Assembly (NCBI GenBank): GCA_021780585.1
Contig: JAJXYM010000365.1
Location: 1 to 7,122 of the forward strand
Direction of reading: 5' to 3'
DNA length: 7,122 nucleotides
Origin: Deltaproteobacteria bacterium
Lineage (GTDB): Bacteria > Desulfobacterota > Binatia > Binatales > Binataceae
The translations under genes and the position numbers were made by a program. Below are positions 1-5,791 of this stretch, piece after piece. Each line of letters begins with the position of its first letter. The stretch's first letter is position 1. Under the pieces are notes generated by a model. That model made no database searches, was not told the DNA's origin, and was given only the letters and a program-made list of their open reading frames with translations.

Positions 1-1674
1 CGAGCCGCCGGCGCCCGTGATGATGAGTACGTTCTCGCCCTTGGGCGCGGGCAGGATCGGCAGACAGCGGGCGAATTCGAGCATGTCGTTGAGCGCCATC
101 GCGCGCACCACGCCGGATTGCCGCAGCACGTCGTCATAGATTCGATCGTCGCCGGCAAGCGCCGCGGTATGCGATTTGGCGGCGCGCGCGCCGAGCGCGG
201 TGCGGCCGGCCTTGAGCACGATCACGGGCTTTTTCTTCGCGACGCGCCGCGCGATCTCGGCGAACGAGCGGCCGTCCTTGAGGTCCTCGACATGCATCGC
301 GACGACCTCGGTGTTCGGGTCCTGCTCGAAAAACGTCAGCAGATCGTCCTCGTCGATATCGCACTTGTTGCCCAGTCCGACGATCGCCGACACCCCCATC
401 CGGGCCGAACGGCTGAACCCGATAATCGCCATCCCGACGCCGCCACTCTGTGACGACAGCGCCGCCTTGCCCTTGACGTCGTAGGGCGTGCAGAAGGTCG
501 CACACAGATTCTTGTGCGTGTAGTAGAAGCCGTAGATATTCGGCCCCATCAGGCGAACGTTGTATTCGCGGCCGAGCGCGACGATTTGTTGCTGCAATTC
601 GACGTTGCCGGTCTCGGCAAAGCCCGACGGAATCAGCACCGCGCCGGGGATTTTCTTTTCGCCGCATTCCTTGAGCGCGCCCGCCACCAGCGGCGCCGGA
701 ATCGCAAAGACGGCGACATCGACAGGACCAGGAATCTCCTTGACGCTCTTGTAAGCCTTGCGTCCGAGCACTTCCGGCGCCTTCGGATGGATCGGATAAA
801 TCGCGCCCTGGTAGCCGCCGTTGATCAGGTTCTTCATCACGGAGTTGCCGATCTTGCCGTCCTCGGGCGAGGCGCCGATCACGGCGACGGCGTCGGGCCG
901 CATGATCCGGTTCATCGCGGCAAGGATTTCGTCCTGCGTCGGCCGGTAGCGTTCGGCGATCGGCGCGAAATCGACGATGATACGCACGTCGGCCGCGGTC
1001 GCCCCGTCGGGCCGGGCGAAGATCGGATTCAAATCGATCTCGCGAATCTCAGGGAAATCGCTCGCGAGATGCGACACGGCGACGATAATCCGCGCCAGCG
1101 CGGCGCGATCGATCGGCGCGGCGCCGCGGATTCCGCGCAGAATTTCCGCCGCCGCGATGCCGTCGATCATCGAAAGTGCGTCGGTCTCGCTGGCCGGCGC
1201 CAATCGGAAGGTTACGTCCTTGAGGACTTCGACCAGCACTCCGCCCATCCCGAACGCGACCATTTTGCCGAAACTGGGGTCGGTCAGCGCGCCGACGATT
1301 ACCTCTTGGCCGCCCGCGAGCATCCGCTGGATCAGCACGCCCTCGATTCGCGCATCGGCCTTGTAGGCCTGCGCGTTGGCGACCAGCGTCGCATAGGCGC
1401 GCTCGGCCGCGCCGGCGTCGCCGACGCCGAGGATCACGCCGCCGGCCTCGGTCTTATGGAGAATATCGGGCGAAACGATTTTCATCACGGCCGGAAAGCC
1501 GACCGTCGCCGCCAGCTTTGCGGCCTCGGCCGCCGAGCGCGCGATCGCTTCCGCCGGCAGCGGAATTCCGTACGCCGCGCATACCGTGCGGCATTCCGCC
1601 GGCCCGAGCGTGTTGCGCGCTTGCGCCTTGACCGCATCGAGCAGCCCGCGTACGGACACCTTGTCGTAACTCAT
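1..1674 (-). CDS. ADP-forming acyl-CoA synthetase (acetate--CoA ligase family), C-terminus cut by window edge
   Basis: Minus-strand frame open from an ATG at 1674 to the left edge: 558 codons, no stop. The product should join a carboxylic acid to CoA with ATP, giving ADP and phosphate, in the cytoplasm. Residues about 20-235 form an ATP-grasp domain like the beta subunit, with GFPAVMKIVSPDILHK (59-74; H73 matches the second conserved phospho-histidine of the family) and EIDLNPI (212-218). Residues about 255-558 resemble the alpha subunit: CoA-binding Rossmann motif VIGAS (265-269), IPSGFAETG, MGPNIYGFYY (376-385), SQSGGVG (408-414), E463 as likely catalytic glutamate and SHTAALAG (501-508) with H502 as the phosphorylated histidine. 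Relatives are about 700 aa, so perhaps 140 residues are missing. GGAGG at 1680-1684 sits 5 nt before the ATG and supports this start. The substrate is unknown: acetate, other short or branched acids, or an aromatic acid (feruloyl-CoA synthetases also belong here) are all possible. Family call is secure; substrate is not. Confidence 0.93.
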   Translation of the reverse strand, partial: MSYDKVSVRGLLDAVKAQARNTLGPAECRTVCAAYGIPLPAEAIARSAAEAAKLAATVGFPAVMKIVSPDILHKTEAGGVILGVGDAGAAERAYATLVANAQAYKADARIEGVLIQRMLAGGQEVIVGALTDPSFGKMVAFGMGGVLVEVLKDVTFRLAPASETDALSMIDGIAAAEILRGIRGAAPIDRAALARIIVAVSHLASDFPEIREIDLNPIFARPDGATAADVRIIVDFAPIAERYRPTQDEILAAMNRIMRPDAVAVIGASPEDGKIGNSVMKNLINGGYQGAIYPIHPKAPEVLGRKAYKSVKEIPGPVDVAVFAIPAPLVAGALKECGEKKIPGAVLIPSGFAETGNVELQQQIVALGREYNVRLMGPNIYGFYYTHKNLCATFCTPYDVKGKAALSSQSGGVGMAIIGFSRSARMGVSAIVGLGNKCDIDEDDLLTFFEQDPNTEVVAMHVEDLKDGRSFAEIARRVAKKKPVIVLKAGRTALGARAAKSHTAALAGDDRIYDDVLRQSGVVRAMALNDMLEFARCLPILPAPKGENVLIITGAGGS

Positions 1675-1906
1675 CGAATCCTCCAACCGTGATGATTTGC
1701 GCCGGCGCCCGACCCTCGCGGCGCGACGTTTCCGGCCTCCGCGCGCGGGAGACGCGCTTCATGGCCGTGCGCGCGCGGCCCCGGCGGACGCCTTGTCTTT
1801 GCGACCGCCTTATGCGCTAATGGCGCGCAGTGCCCAACCCTAACGCCGGTCGTGCGATTGCGTCAAACCGCGCGGGCGCTACTATCGTGAATCAGGAGCG
1901 CTTGAT
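1675..1906. promoter_or_regulatory. Divergent spacer between synthetase and dodecin genes
   Basis: This 232-bp non-coding stretch must carry the start signals for both outward-facing genes. It holds the synthetase SD (GGAGG, minus strand, 1680-1684), the dodecin SD (AGGAG, 1894-1898) and a GC-rich potential hairpin with GGCCG at 1763-1767 pairing with CGGCC at 1776-1780. No convincing sigma70 promoter is visible for the synthetase, and no coding potential was seen here. Confidence 0.5.
1858..1885 (+). promoter_or_regulatory. Weak candidate promoter for dodecin gene
   Basis: TTGCGT (1858-1863, 3 of 6 to the sigma70 -35 consensus) and TACTAT (1880-1885, 4 of 6 to -10) are separated by 16 bp. 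Transcription would begin near 1892, leaving a leader of only about 15 nt that just contains the SD. The match is poor and it may be chance. Confidence 0.22.
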
Positions 1907-2119
1907 ATGGTTGAAAAGACTATCGAGCTGGTCGGAATTTCGTCAAATTCCATCGAGGACGCCGTTCAGCTCGCTTTGGCGCGCGCCGGAGTGACGATTT
2001 CCGGCATTCATCACGCGCATATCGAGGATATTTCGGCGACCGTCGAAAATAATCAGGTCACGCGATGGCGGGTCGCAATCAAAGCCTCGTTCATCGTCAA
2101 GGAGCAATTGCACGAATGA
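1907..2119 (+). CDS. Dodecin-family small protein, lacking the usual flavin-contact residues
   Basis: A 70-aa protein. Dodecins are beta-alpha-beta-beta proteins that form hollow cytoplasmic dodecamers; classical members store or buffer riboflavin or FMN. The family pattern is clear: TIELVGISSNSIEDAVQLAL (5-24) gives strand 1 and the helix, LARAGVTI (24-31) the helix end, and WRVAIKASF (54-62) the last strand. An ungapped comparison, from memory, with archaeal and mycobacterial dodecins places H36 at the flavin-stacking tryptophan and R55 at the glutamine that contacts the isoalloxazine ring. Flavin binding is therefore doubtful. A broad group of bacterial dodecin-like proteins has a small residue at the first site and an aromatic two positions later; here that later site is H38, giving an unusual HHAH run (35-38). 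AGGAG at 1894-1898 lies 8 nt before the ATG. No partner gene is obvious; the next gene is 140 bp downstream on the same strand. Confidence 0.88.
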   Translation: MVEKTIELVGISSNSIEDAVQLALARAGVTISGIHHAHIEDISATVENNQVTRWRVAIKASFIVKEQLHE

Positions 2120-2125
2120 CGTGAG

Positions 2126-2175
2126 TTTCGCCGGAGCGGACCGTCGCGGATACGCGCGGCCGACAGCCGGCGAAA
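2126..2175 (+). other. Inverted repeat just after the dodecin stop codon
   Basis: TTTCGCCGG (2126-2134) and CCGGCGAAA (2167-2175) form perfect 9-bp arms around a 32-nt GC-rich loop, starting 6 nt past the dodecin stop codon. GGAGC (2133-2137) with GCTCC (2176-2180) is a competing pairing. No T-tract follows, so it is not a classical rho-independent terminator. It could protect the 3' end of the dodecin mRNA or cause partial termination before the MBL gene. Confidence 0.4.
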
Positions 2176-2259
2176 GCTCCGATAGCATGGGCCGCGGCGA
2201 CGGCGGATCGACGGTTTTCGCGATCACGCCGTAATAGGCGGTCTGGAAAGTCCACTTCC

Positions 2260-3249
2260 ATGCCAGCAAAAATCACCGAGGTCCATCCCGGCATCCACGA
2301 AATCTTCCTGCCGCTGCCGATGCGGCCGACGATCGTCAATGTTTACCTGATCGATTGTCACGGCGCGTGGGCGCTGATCGATACCGGCATGAACACGGCC
2401 GACAGCGTCGCCACGCTCGAAGACGCGCTCGCCCAGGTCGGCATCCGCCTCGAAGACCTGAACGTGGTCATCGGCACGCACCATCACGTCGACCATTTCG
2501 GCACGTCGGCGACGATCAAGGAGCGCAGCGGCGCGACCACCCTGCTCCATCAATTTGAGCAGGAGCGGGTCAACCGGATGCTGACGCTGGGACCGCCGTC
2601 GCAGAATCCGGACGCGATGGCGTTCTTTCAGACGCACGGCTTTCCCGTCGATAAATATCCGATCGAGGGGATGCGGCCGACGTGGATGGGCACGAAGCAG
2701 TACAATCCGCTGCCGATGCCGGATCGGTTTTTGACCGACGGCGACGTGATTCCCGTCGGCGATCGCGAACTCGAAGTCATCTGGACGCCCGGCCACGCGC
2801 CCGGCCATTGCGTAATCTATTTGCGCAAGGAAAAAGTGCTGGTCGTCGGCGACCATCTGCTGCCCAAGATCACGCCGCACGTCGGCGTCTATCCGAGCGG
2901 CCCGACCAATCCCCTCGGCGACTTTATCGCGTCGCAACTCAAGGTGCAGCGCTTCGACGTCGAGCACGTATTGCCCGCGCACGGCGCCGTCTACCACGAC
3001 CATCGCCATCGCGCCAATCAGCTCATCGAGCACCATCGCTACCGCGAGGCCGAGATGCTCGACCTGATCCGGCACAAGCCGCAATGCGCCTATGAAGTCG
3101 CGGCGCAGGTGTTCGGCGACGAGGAACGGCCGATTTTCCATGTGATGGCGGCGACGTTCGAAACCCTCGCCCATCTGGAGCTGGCCTGCGTCGAGGGGCG
3201 CGCGCGCAAGGCGGTCGATAACGGCCGCACGATCTTCCGCACGGTATAG
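2260..3249 (+). CDS. MBL-fold metallo-hydrolase with C-terminal helical/winged-helix region
   Basis: A 329-aa protein. It is a metallo-beta-lactamase-fold hydrolase, probably cytoplasmic, with no signal peptide. The metal site is complete: HHHVDH (74-79) gives the HxHxDH motif (H74, H76, D78, H79), TPGHAPGH (176-183) gives H179, GDHLL (197-201) gives bridging D198, and LPAHG (238-242) gives H241. The N-terminal strands (VNVYLID at 26-32, ALIDTG at 38-43) are typical. After about residue 245 comes an arginine/histidine-rich linker, a helical segment (NQLIEHHRYREAEMLDLI) and a region like the C-terminal winged helix of LACTB2 and related hydrolases (about 275-315). Family members include hydroxyacylglutathione-type thioesterases, lactonases and endoribonucleases; the substrate cannot be read from sequence. 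The start is fair: GGAAAG near 2246-2251 precedes the ATG. It follows dodecin by 140 bp, so co-transcription is possible but not shown, and it converges with the desaturase, leaving 24 bp between the stop codons. Confidence 0.93.
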   Translation: MPAKITEVHPGIHEIFLPLPMRPTIVNVYLIDCHGAWALIDTGMNTADSVATLEDALAQVGIRLEDLNVVIGTHHHVDHFGTSATIKERSGATTLLHQFEQERVNRMLTLGPPSQNPDAMAFFQTHGFPVDKYPIEGMRPTWMGTKQYNPLPMPDRFLTDGDVIPVGDRELEVIWTPGHAPGHCVIYLRKEKVLVVGDHLLPKITPHVGVYPSGPTNPLGDFIASQLKVQRFDVEHVLPAHGAVYHDHRHRANQLIEHHRYREAEMLDLIRHKPQCAYEVAAQVFGDEERPIFHVMAATFETLAHLELACVEGRARKAVDNGRTIFRTV

Positions 3250-3254
3250 GTCGC

Positions 3255-3283
3255 GATCCCGCCGGCGCGAAGCTCAGCGGGTC
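3255..3283. other. Possible weak hairpin between convergent genes
   Basis: GA-T-CCCGC (3255-3262, the T bulged) can pair with GCGGGTC (3277-3283) in the gap between the MBL and desaturase genes, overlapping the desaturase stop codon. There is no T-tract on either strand. It might slow convergent polymerases, but chance is just as likely in DNA this GC-rich. Confidence 0.2.
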
Positions 3284-4233
3284 AGCGTCGCGAGCATCTC
3301 CCAATAACTGATCGGCTTCAGCGCCGCGCGGTATTCCGCGTTCGCCAGCATCGCGCGATGCAGCCCCGGCAAATTGAAAAACGGCACGCTCGGGTAGCTG
3401 TGATGCTCGATATGGTAGTAGCAGTTCTTCGGCTCGAACAGGATTCGTTCGAGCGGACCGAGTTGGTATTCCAGAATCGTGTCGTAGGCGGTCGCGCGTT
3501 CGATCGGCGGATGCTCCGACAGCACGCGCATCTTGTTGAACGCCACCATGCAGGTTCCGAGCGGCACAAGCCAGTAGCCGACGAACAGCATAAAGACGTG
3601 AAAATATAGGATCAGCGCCAGCGCCGAGGCGTAGTAGCCGAGCCGGACCGCGCGATAGAGCGGCGTCTGGCCCGACGCGGCCGGATCGGCGTTGCCGTAG
3701 CGCATGATCTTGATCGCGTACCACAATCCGAGGCCGGTGAACTGCTTGGTCAGCGACCAGAATAGTTGCCGGCGTGGCACCGGAAAATGCCAGTCCGGAT
3801 CCTCGAACTTCTTTTGCAAATCGCCGTCGATCGGCAGGTTCAGATACTTATGGTGCTGCAGATGCGTATGGCGAAAGGCCCGCAATGACACCAGCACCGG
3901 CCAGGTCACGAACGGCTCGCACACGAGATCGTTGAGCCATTTGCGGTTGAACATCCGCCAATGCGTCGCCTCATGCATCATCAGCAGGAGCGCGTGCTGG
4001 CGCGACCCGATGATCACGACGGCCAGCAGATAGGCCGGGACGGCGAGGATCGGATTGGCGACGCGGCGGCTCAGGTAAATCGTCGCAAAGACAATCGTCC
4101 ATTCGAGCGCGATATGGAAAATCGCGCGCGCCGGCGACAGCCGCGACAGCTCCCGGACTTCGGCCGGATCGATCCGCCAACCCTCGAAAGGCGTATCGAT
4201 AAAATCTTCGTATTTGCGCGCCGCCTCCGCCAC
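3274..4233 (-). CDS. Membrane fatty acid desaturase-family protein
   Basis: A 319-aa integral membrane di-iron enzyme, expected to insert a double bond or a hydroxyl into an acyl chain or similar lipid using O2 and an electron donor. All three histidine boxes are present: HEATH (87-91, HxxxH), HLQHH (124-128, HxxHH, preceded by H122) and HIEHH (274-278, HxxHH), the last followed by SYPSVPFFNLPGLH as in many desaturases. Hydrophobic stretches at about 35-55, 61-86 and 198-226 are the likely membrane helices. Length is normal for soluble-donor bacterial members, and no cytochrome b5 or ferredoxin domain is fused. Translation begins at GTG (4231-4233), set by GGAGG 6 nt upstream. The lipoprotein gene lies 114 bp upstream on the same strand, so the two may share a transcript. 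Substrate and regiochemistry are unknown; a carotenoid oxygenase/ketolase-type or hydroxylase activity in the same superfamily is an alternative. Confidence 0.92.
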   Translation of the reverse strand: MAEAARKYEDFIDTPFEGWRIDPAEVRELSRLSPARAIFHIALEWTIVFATIYLSRRVANPILAVPAYLLAVVIIGSRQHALLLMMHEATHWRMFNRKWLNDLVCEPFVTWPVLVSLRAFRHTHLQHHKYLNLPIDGDLQKKFEDPDWHFPVPRRQLFWSLTKQFTGLGLWYAIKIMRYGNADPAASGQTPLYRAVRLGYYASALALILYFHVFMLFVGYWLVPLGTCMVAFNKMRVLSEHPPIERATAYDTILEYQLGPLERILFEPKNCYYHIEHHSYPSVPFFNLPGLHRAMLANAEYRAALKPISYWEMLATLTR

Positions 4234-4239
4234 GGACGA

Positions 4240-4244
4240 CCTCC
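4240..4244 (-). promoter_or_regulatory. Shine-Dalgarno site fixing the desaturase GTG start
   Basis: GGAGG on the minus strand with a 6-nt spacer to the GTG at 4231-4233. No ATG near the N-terminus has a comparable site, so this motif decides the start. Confidence 0.75.
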
Positions 4245-4256
4245 GTTCAGCGGCAA

Positions 4257-4285
4257 AGGCTAATTCAGCGCACCAGGGCTGACAA
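4257..4285 (-). promoter_or_regulatory. Candidate internal promoter for the desaturase
   Basis: On the minus strand TTGTCA (4280-4285, 5 of 6 to -35) is 17 bp from TAGCCT (4257-4262, only 3 of 6 to -10). If used, transcription would start near 4250, giving a short leader containing the SD. The -35 box overlaps the left arm of the 4278-4328 inverted repeat. The poor -10 keeps confidence low. Confidence 0.25.
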
Positions 4286-4328
4286 GGTTTTCGGCCCGGC
4301 CGAGGCGCAGGCGCGCGGCGGCGTCAGC
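4278..4328. repeat. Nested inverted repeat between lipoprotein and desaturase
   Basis: GCTGAC (4278-4283) and GTCAGC (4323-4328) are 6-bp perfect arms. Inside is a small hairpin, TCGGC (4291-4295) and GCCGA (4299-4303) with a 3-nt loop. No T-tract follows on the minus strand, so ordinary termination after the lipoprotein gene is not supported. It may be an RNA structure that adjusts desaturase expression relative to the lipoprotein, or chance. Confidence 0.3.
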
Positions 4329-4347
4329 AAAGGATTTCGCGATCGGC

Positions 4348-5313
4348 TCAATTCGTCGTGGTGGGCGGCGCGGACCGGCTGGCGTCGACCGGCGCGAGCA
4401 CGGCGGCGTTGATCGCGCCGGCGGACGGCTCCGGCGGCGTGTCGCTGCCCCGTTCGATCGCCTCCTCGGCCAGCCGCCGCTCGAGAATCGGCGATTGCGG
4501 AATCCGCACCACGACTTCGCGGCAGACTTCGTCCTCGGCTCGCGCGATATTGACGTCGCGCATGTCGGCCAGCGTCTGCACCGAATTGATCGCCATATCG
4601 ATCGGATCGATCGCCGGCATCGGATTGACGTGGTAGCGCCCGCCGGAAAATCCGATCAGCGTCTTGCCGTCACGCGTCGAGACCACCCGGCCTTTGATGC
4701 TGACCTGCTCCGCCGACACCAGAAACAGGTAAAAGCCCTCGTAATGGGTCACTTCGCCATAGACCACCGCGTCGGCGTCGAGCCAGCGCCCGAGTTGCTC
4801 CGGACTGACGCGCGCCAGCTTGGCGCCGTCGTCGATCCCATGGCTCGCCAGGACTGCGTCCACGCCGATCGGATTGCGCAGGATAAATTCGCGCTGCGCC
4901 AGATAACCGACCATATCGAGCCGCAACCGCTCGGAATCGGTCCACGCCCAGCGATTGCGCTGGTCCTTGTTCCGCATCGTCATCGGCAGCTTGTCGACGA
5001 CGTATTGCGCGCTGCCGTCATCGATAAACGGCAGCACCGCGATTCGTTCGGGCGGATTCGCCGCGTACTCCGGCGCCATCGCGACCTTCACGCCGCTCGG
5101 ATCGAGTTCGACCAGCCGGTCCCACCAGTCCTTCCGGCCATGCGTCGCGACCTCATAAGGTTGCTGAAAGAACGGGCGCGCGTTCGCGTCTTTTGCGTCC
5201 ACACTGGCGCATCCGGCCGCAAATACCGACGCCGCGATCAGCCACAGCGCGTCCTTCGCCACCGCTCGCATCACGCGGCGGCTCATGCCGGCGCGTCCGA
5301 TCGCGTGTGACAC
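4348..5313 (-). CDS. Putative outer-envelope lipoprotein, GNA1162/DUF799-like
   Basis: A frame of up to 321 aa. The N-terminus has basic residues, a hydrophobic core (ALWLIAASVFAAG, 22-34) and a lipobox ending in C35, so export and lipidation at C35 are predicted. Alanine at -3 is less usual than leucine. The mature protein has RIAVLPFIDDG (90-100), then YLAQREFILRNPIGVDAVLASHGI (137-160), LGRWLDADAVVYGEVTHYEGFYLF (174-197) and GRVVSTRDGKTL (208-219). This order and pattern resemble the GNA1162/DUF799 lipoproteins, a fold akin to the N-terminal domain of TolB. The family's role is poorly known; elsewhere it often sits beside CsgG-like and DUF4810 lipoproteins, which are absent here. The C-terminal tail (from about 285) is Pro/Ala/Ser/Thr-rich and probably disordered. 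The longest start is GTG at 5313 with no good SD; ATGs at residues 10 and 15 would also keep the signal peptide, so the start is uncertain. Family assignment is moderate; lipoprotein status is good. Confidence 0.8.
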   Translation of the reverse strand: MSHAIGRAGMSRRVMRAVAKDALWLIAASVFAAGCASVDAKDANARPFFQQPYEVATHGRKDWWDRLVELDPSGVKVAMAPEYAANPPERIAVLPFIDDGSAQYVVDKLPMTMRNKDQRNRWAWTDSERLRLDMVGYLAQREFILRNPIGVDAVLASHGIDDGAKLARVSPEQLGRWLDADAVVYGEVTHYEGFYLFLVSAEQVSIKGRVVSTRDGKTLIGFSGGRYHVNPMPAIDPIDMAINSVQTLADMRDVNIARAEDEVCREVVVRIPQSPILERRLAEEAIERGSDTPPEPSAGAINAAVLAPVDASRSAPPTTTN

Positions 5314-5338
5314 GCCGCACGCGGCGGAATTTTCCGGC

Positions 5339-5363
5339 GTGAGATTCTGATAATCATACTCAC
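5339..5363. repeat. Inverted repeat over the lipoprotein -10 box
   Basis: GTGAG (5339-5343) and CTCAC (5359-5363) are perfect 5-bp arms with 15 bp between them. A second pairing, GATT (5343-5346) with AATC (5352-5355), is nested inside. The predicted minus-strand -10 (5353-5358) lies within the repeat, as expected of a repressor operator. No regulator is identified. Confidence 0.4.
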
Positions 5364-5382
5364 TATCGTTGGGCTCTTTTAA
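5353..5382 (-). promoter_or_regulatory. Candidate sigma70 promoter for the lipoprotein gene
   Basis: On the minus strand TTAAAA (5377-5382, 4 of 6 to -35) and TATGAT (5353-5358, 5 of 6 to -10) are 18 bp apart. Transcription would begin near 5346, leaving a leader of about 33 nt before the GTG at 5313. The AT-rich setting in a GC-rich genome adds some support. Confidence 0.45.
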
Positions 5383-5525
5383 TCATTCGCGCCGGGACAT
5401 GCCGCCCGATTTTCGCTATCCGACCTTCATCGTTCATACAACACGCTAATTGCCGCAACCCGGAGCCGATCATTGCTCACGCTCCGGACACTTTGGGTCT
5501 CGATACTCAGTACGTATAATCGTTG
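5356..5525 (+). repeat. Duplicated 7-mer pair in the divergent control region
   Basis: ATACTCA (5356-5362) followed by ATCGTTG (5365-5371) recurs as ATACTCA (5503-5509) followed by ATCGTTG (5519-5525). Order and strand are the same; the internal spacer is 2 bp in the first copy and 9 bp in the second. Each copy overlaps a predicted -10 element, the lipoprotein's and the glycosyltransferase's respectively. This could be a shared regulator site. Confidence 0.35.
5493..5520 (+). promoter_or_regulatory. Candidate sigma70 promoter for the glycosyltransferase operon
   Basis: A perfect TATAAT lies at 5515-5520, with TTGGGT (5493-5498, 3 of 6 to -35) 16 bp upstream. Directly after it is the 8-bp palindrome GTTGCAAC (5522-5529), about where transcription would begin. 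The leader to the GTG at 5792 would be roughly 265 nt, which is long. A closer, weaker promoter cannot be excluded. Confidence 0.45.
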
Positions 5526-5776
5526 CAACCGATTCATAATAAATCAGCTTTCATTCCCCGCCTGGACATTTCCGTCCGCGTGTAACCGATCTCAGCGTGG
5601 CGCGTATAGAAGTTATCGCCGCCGGAGCGTCGCTGGCTGGCGCGGCGGCGCAAAACGCGGCGGCGCGCCTCGGCGCGGCCCAAATCACCGTCGCAATTTT
5701 TTTCGGAGCGGCAATTCCGTCGCATTCGTTCAGGCGGATATCGCGCGGGCGAACGTCGTCGTGCGGGTCAAGATTC

Positions 5777-5782
5777 AAGGAG
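5777..5782 (+). promoter_or_regulatory. Shine-Dalgarno site fixing the glycosyltransferase GTG start
   Basis: AAGGAG with a 9-nt spacer to the GTG at 5792-5794, where the typical glycosyltransferase N-terminus MKIGINALGL begins. This rules in favour of 5792 over the in-frame GTG at 5597. Confidence 0.8.
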
Positions 5783-5791
5783 AAGCGTCGC

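Larger units (their letters stand above)
5314..5791. other. 478-bp divergent intergenic region, AT-enriched
   Basis: No convincing gene was found on either strand. By hand count 5341-5560 is about 48% GC, against roughly 68% in a sample of coding DNA (6541-6600). The left half holds a minus-strand promoter candidate for the lipoprotein, an inverted repeat over its -10, and a plus-strand promoter candidate with a consensus TATAAT. The right half (about 5600-5790) is GC-rich again and would be a long untranslated leader for the glycosyltransferase. It has a run of seven T (5697-5703) without a good stem before it. Confidence 0.6.

Noticed and set aside
514..1692. Long plus-strand open frame of 392 codons
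   Set aside because: It lies antisense to the acyl-CoA synthetase, whose minus-strand frame has motifs throughout. The plus-strand product is Arg/Asp/His-rich with no family pattern, as expected from reading a GC-rich gene backwards.
2224..3174. Minus-strand open frame of 316 codons opposite the MBL gene
   Set aside because: The plus strand encodes a complete metal-binding motif set. The minus product is Arg/His/Asp-rich with no domain, so it is an antisense shadow.
4495..5310. Plus-strand open frame of 271 codons opposite the lipoprotein
   Set aside because: The minus strand carries a signal peptide, a lipobox and family patterns. The plus product has none of these.
5640..5703. GC-rich stretch followed by seven T, as a rho-independent terminator
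   Set aside because: The possible stem (GGCGCG with CGCGCC) ends about 30 nt before the T-run, and no stem abuts it. No upstream plus-strand gene needs a terminator there.
5597..5791. 65-residue N-terminal extension of the glycosyltransferase
   Set aside because: The extension is low in complexity and not like the family. The GTG at 5792 has a well-placed AAGGAG and begins the normal N-terminal strand.
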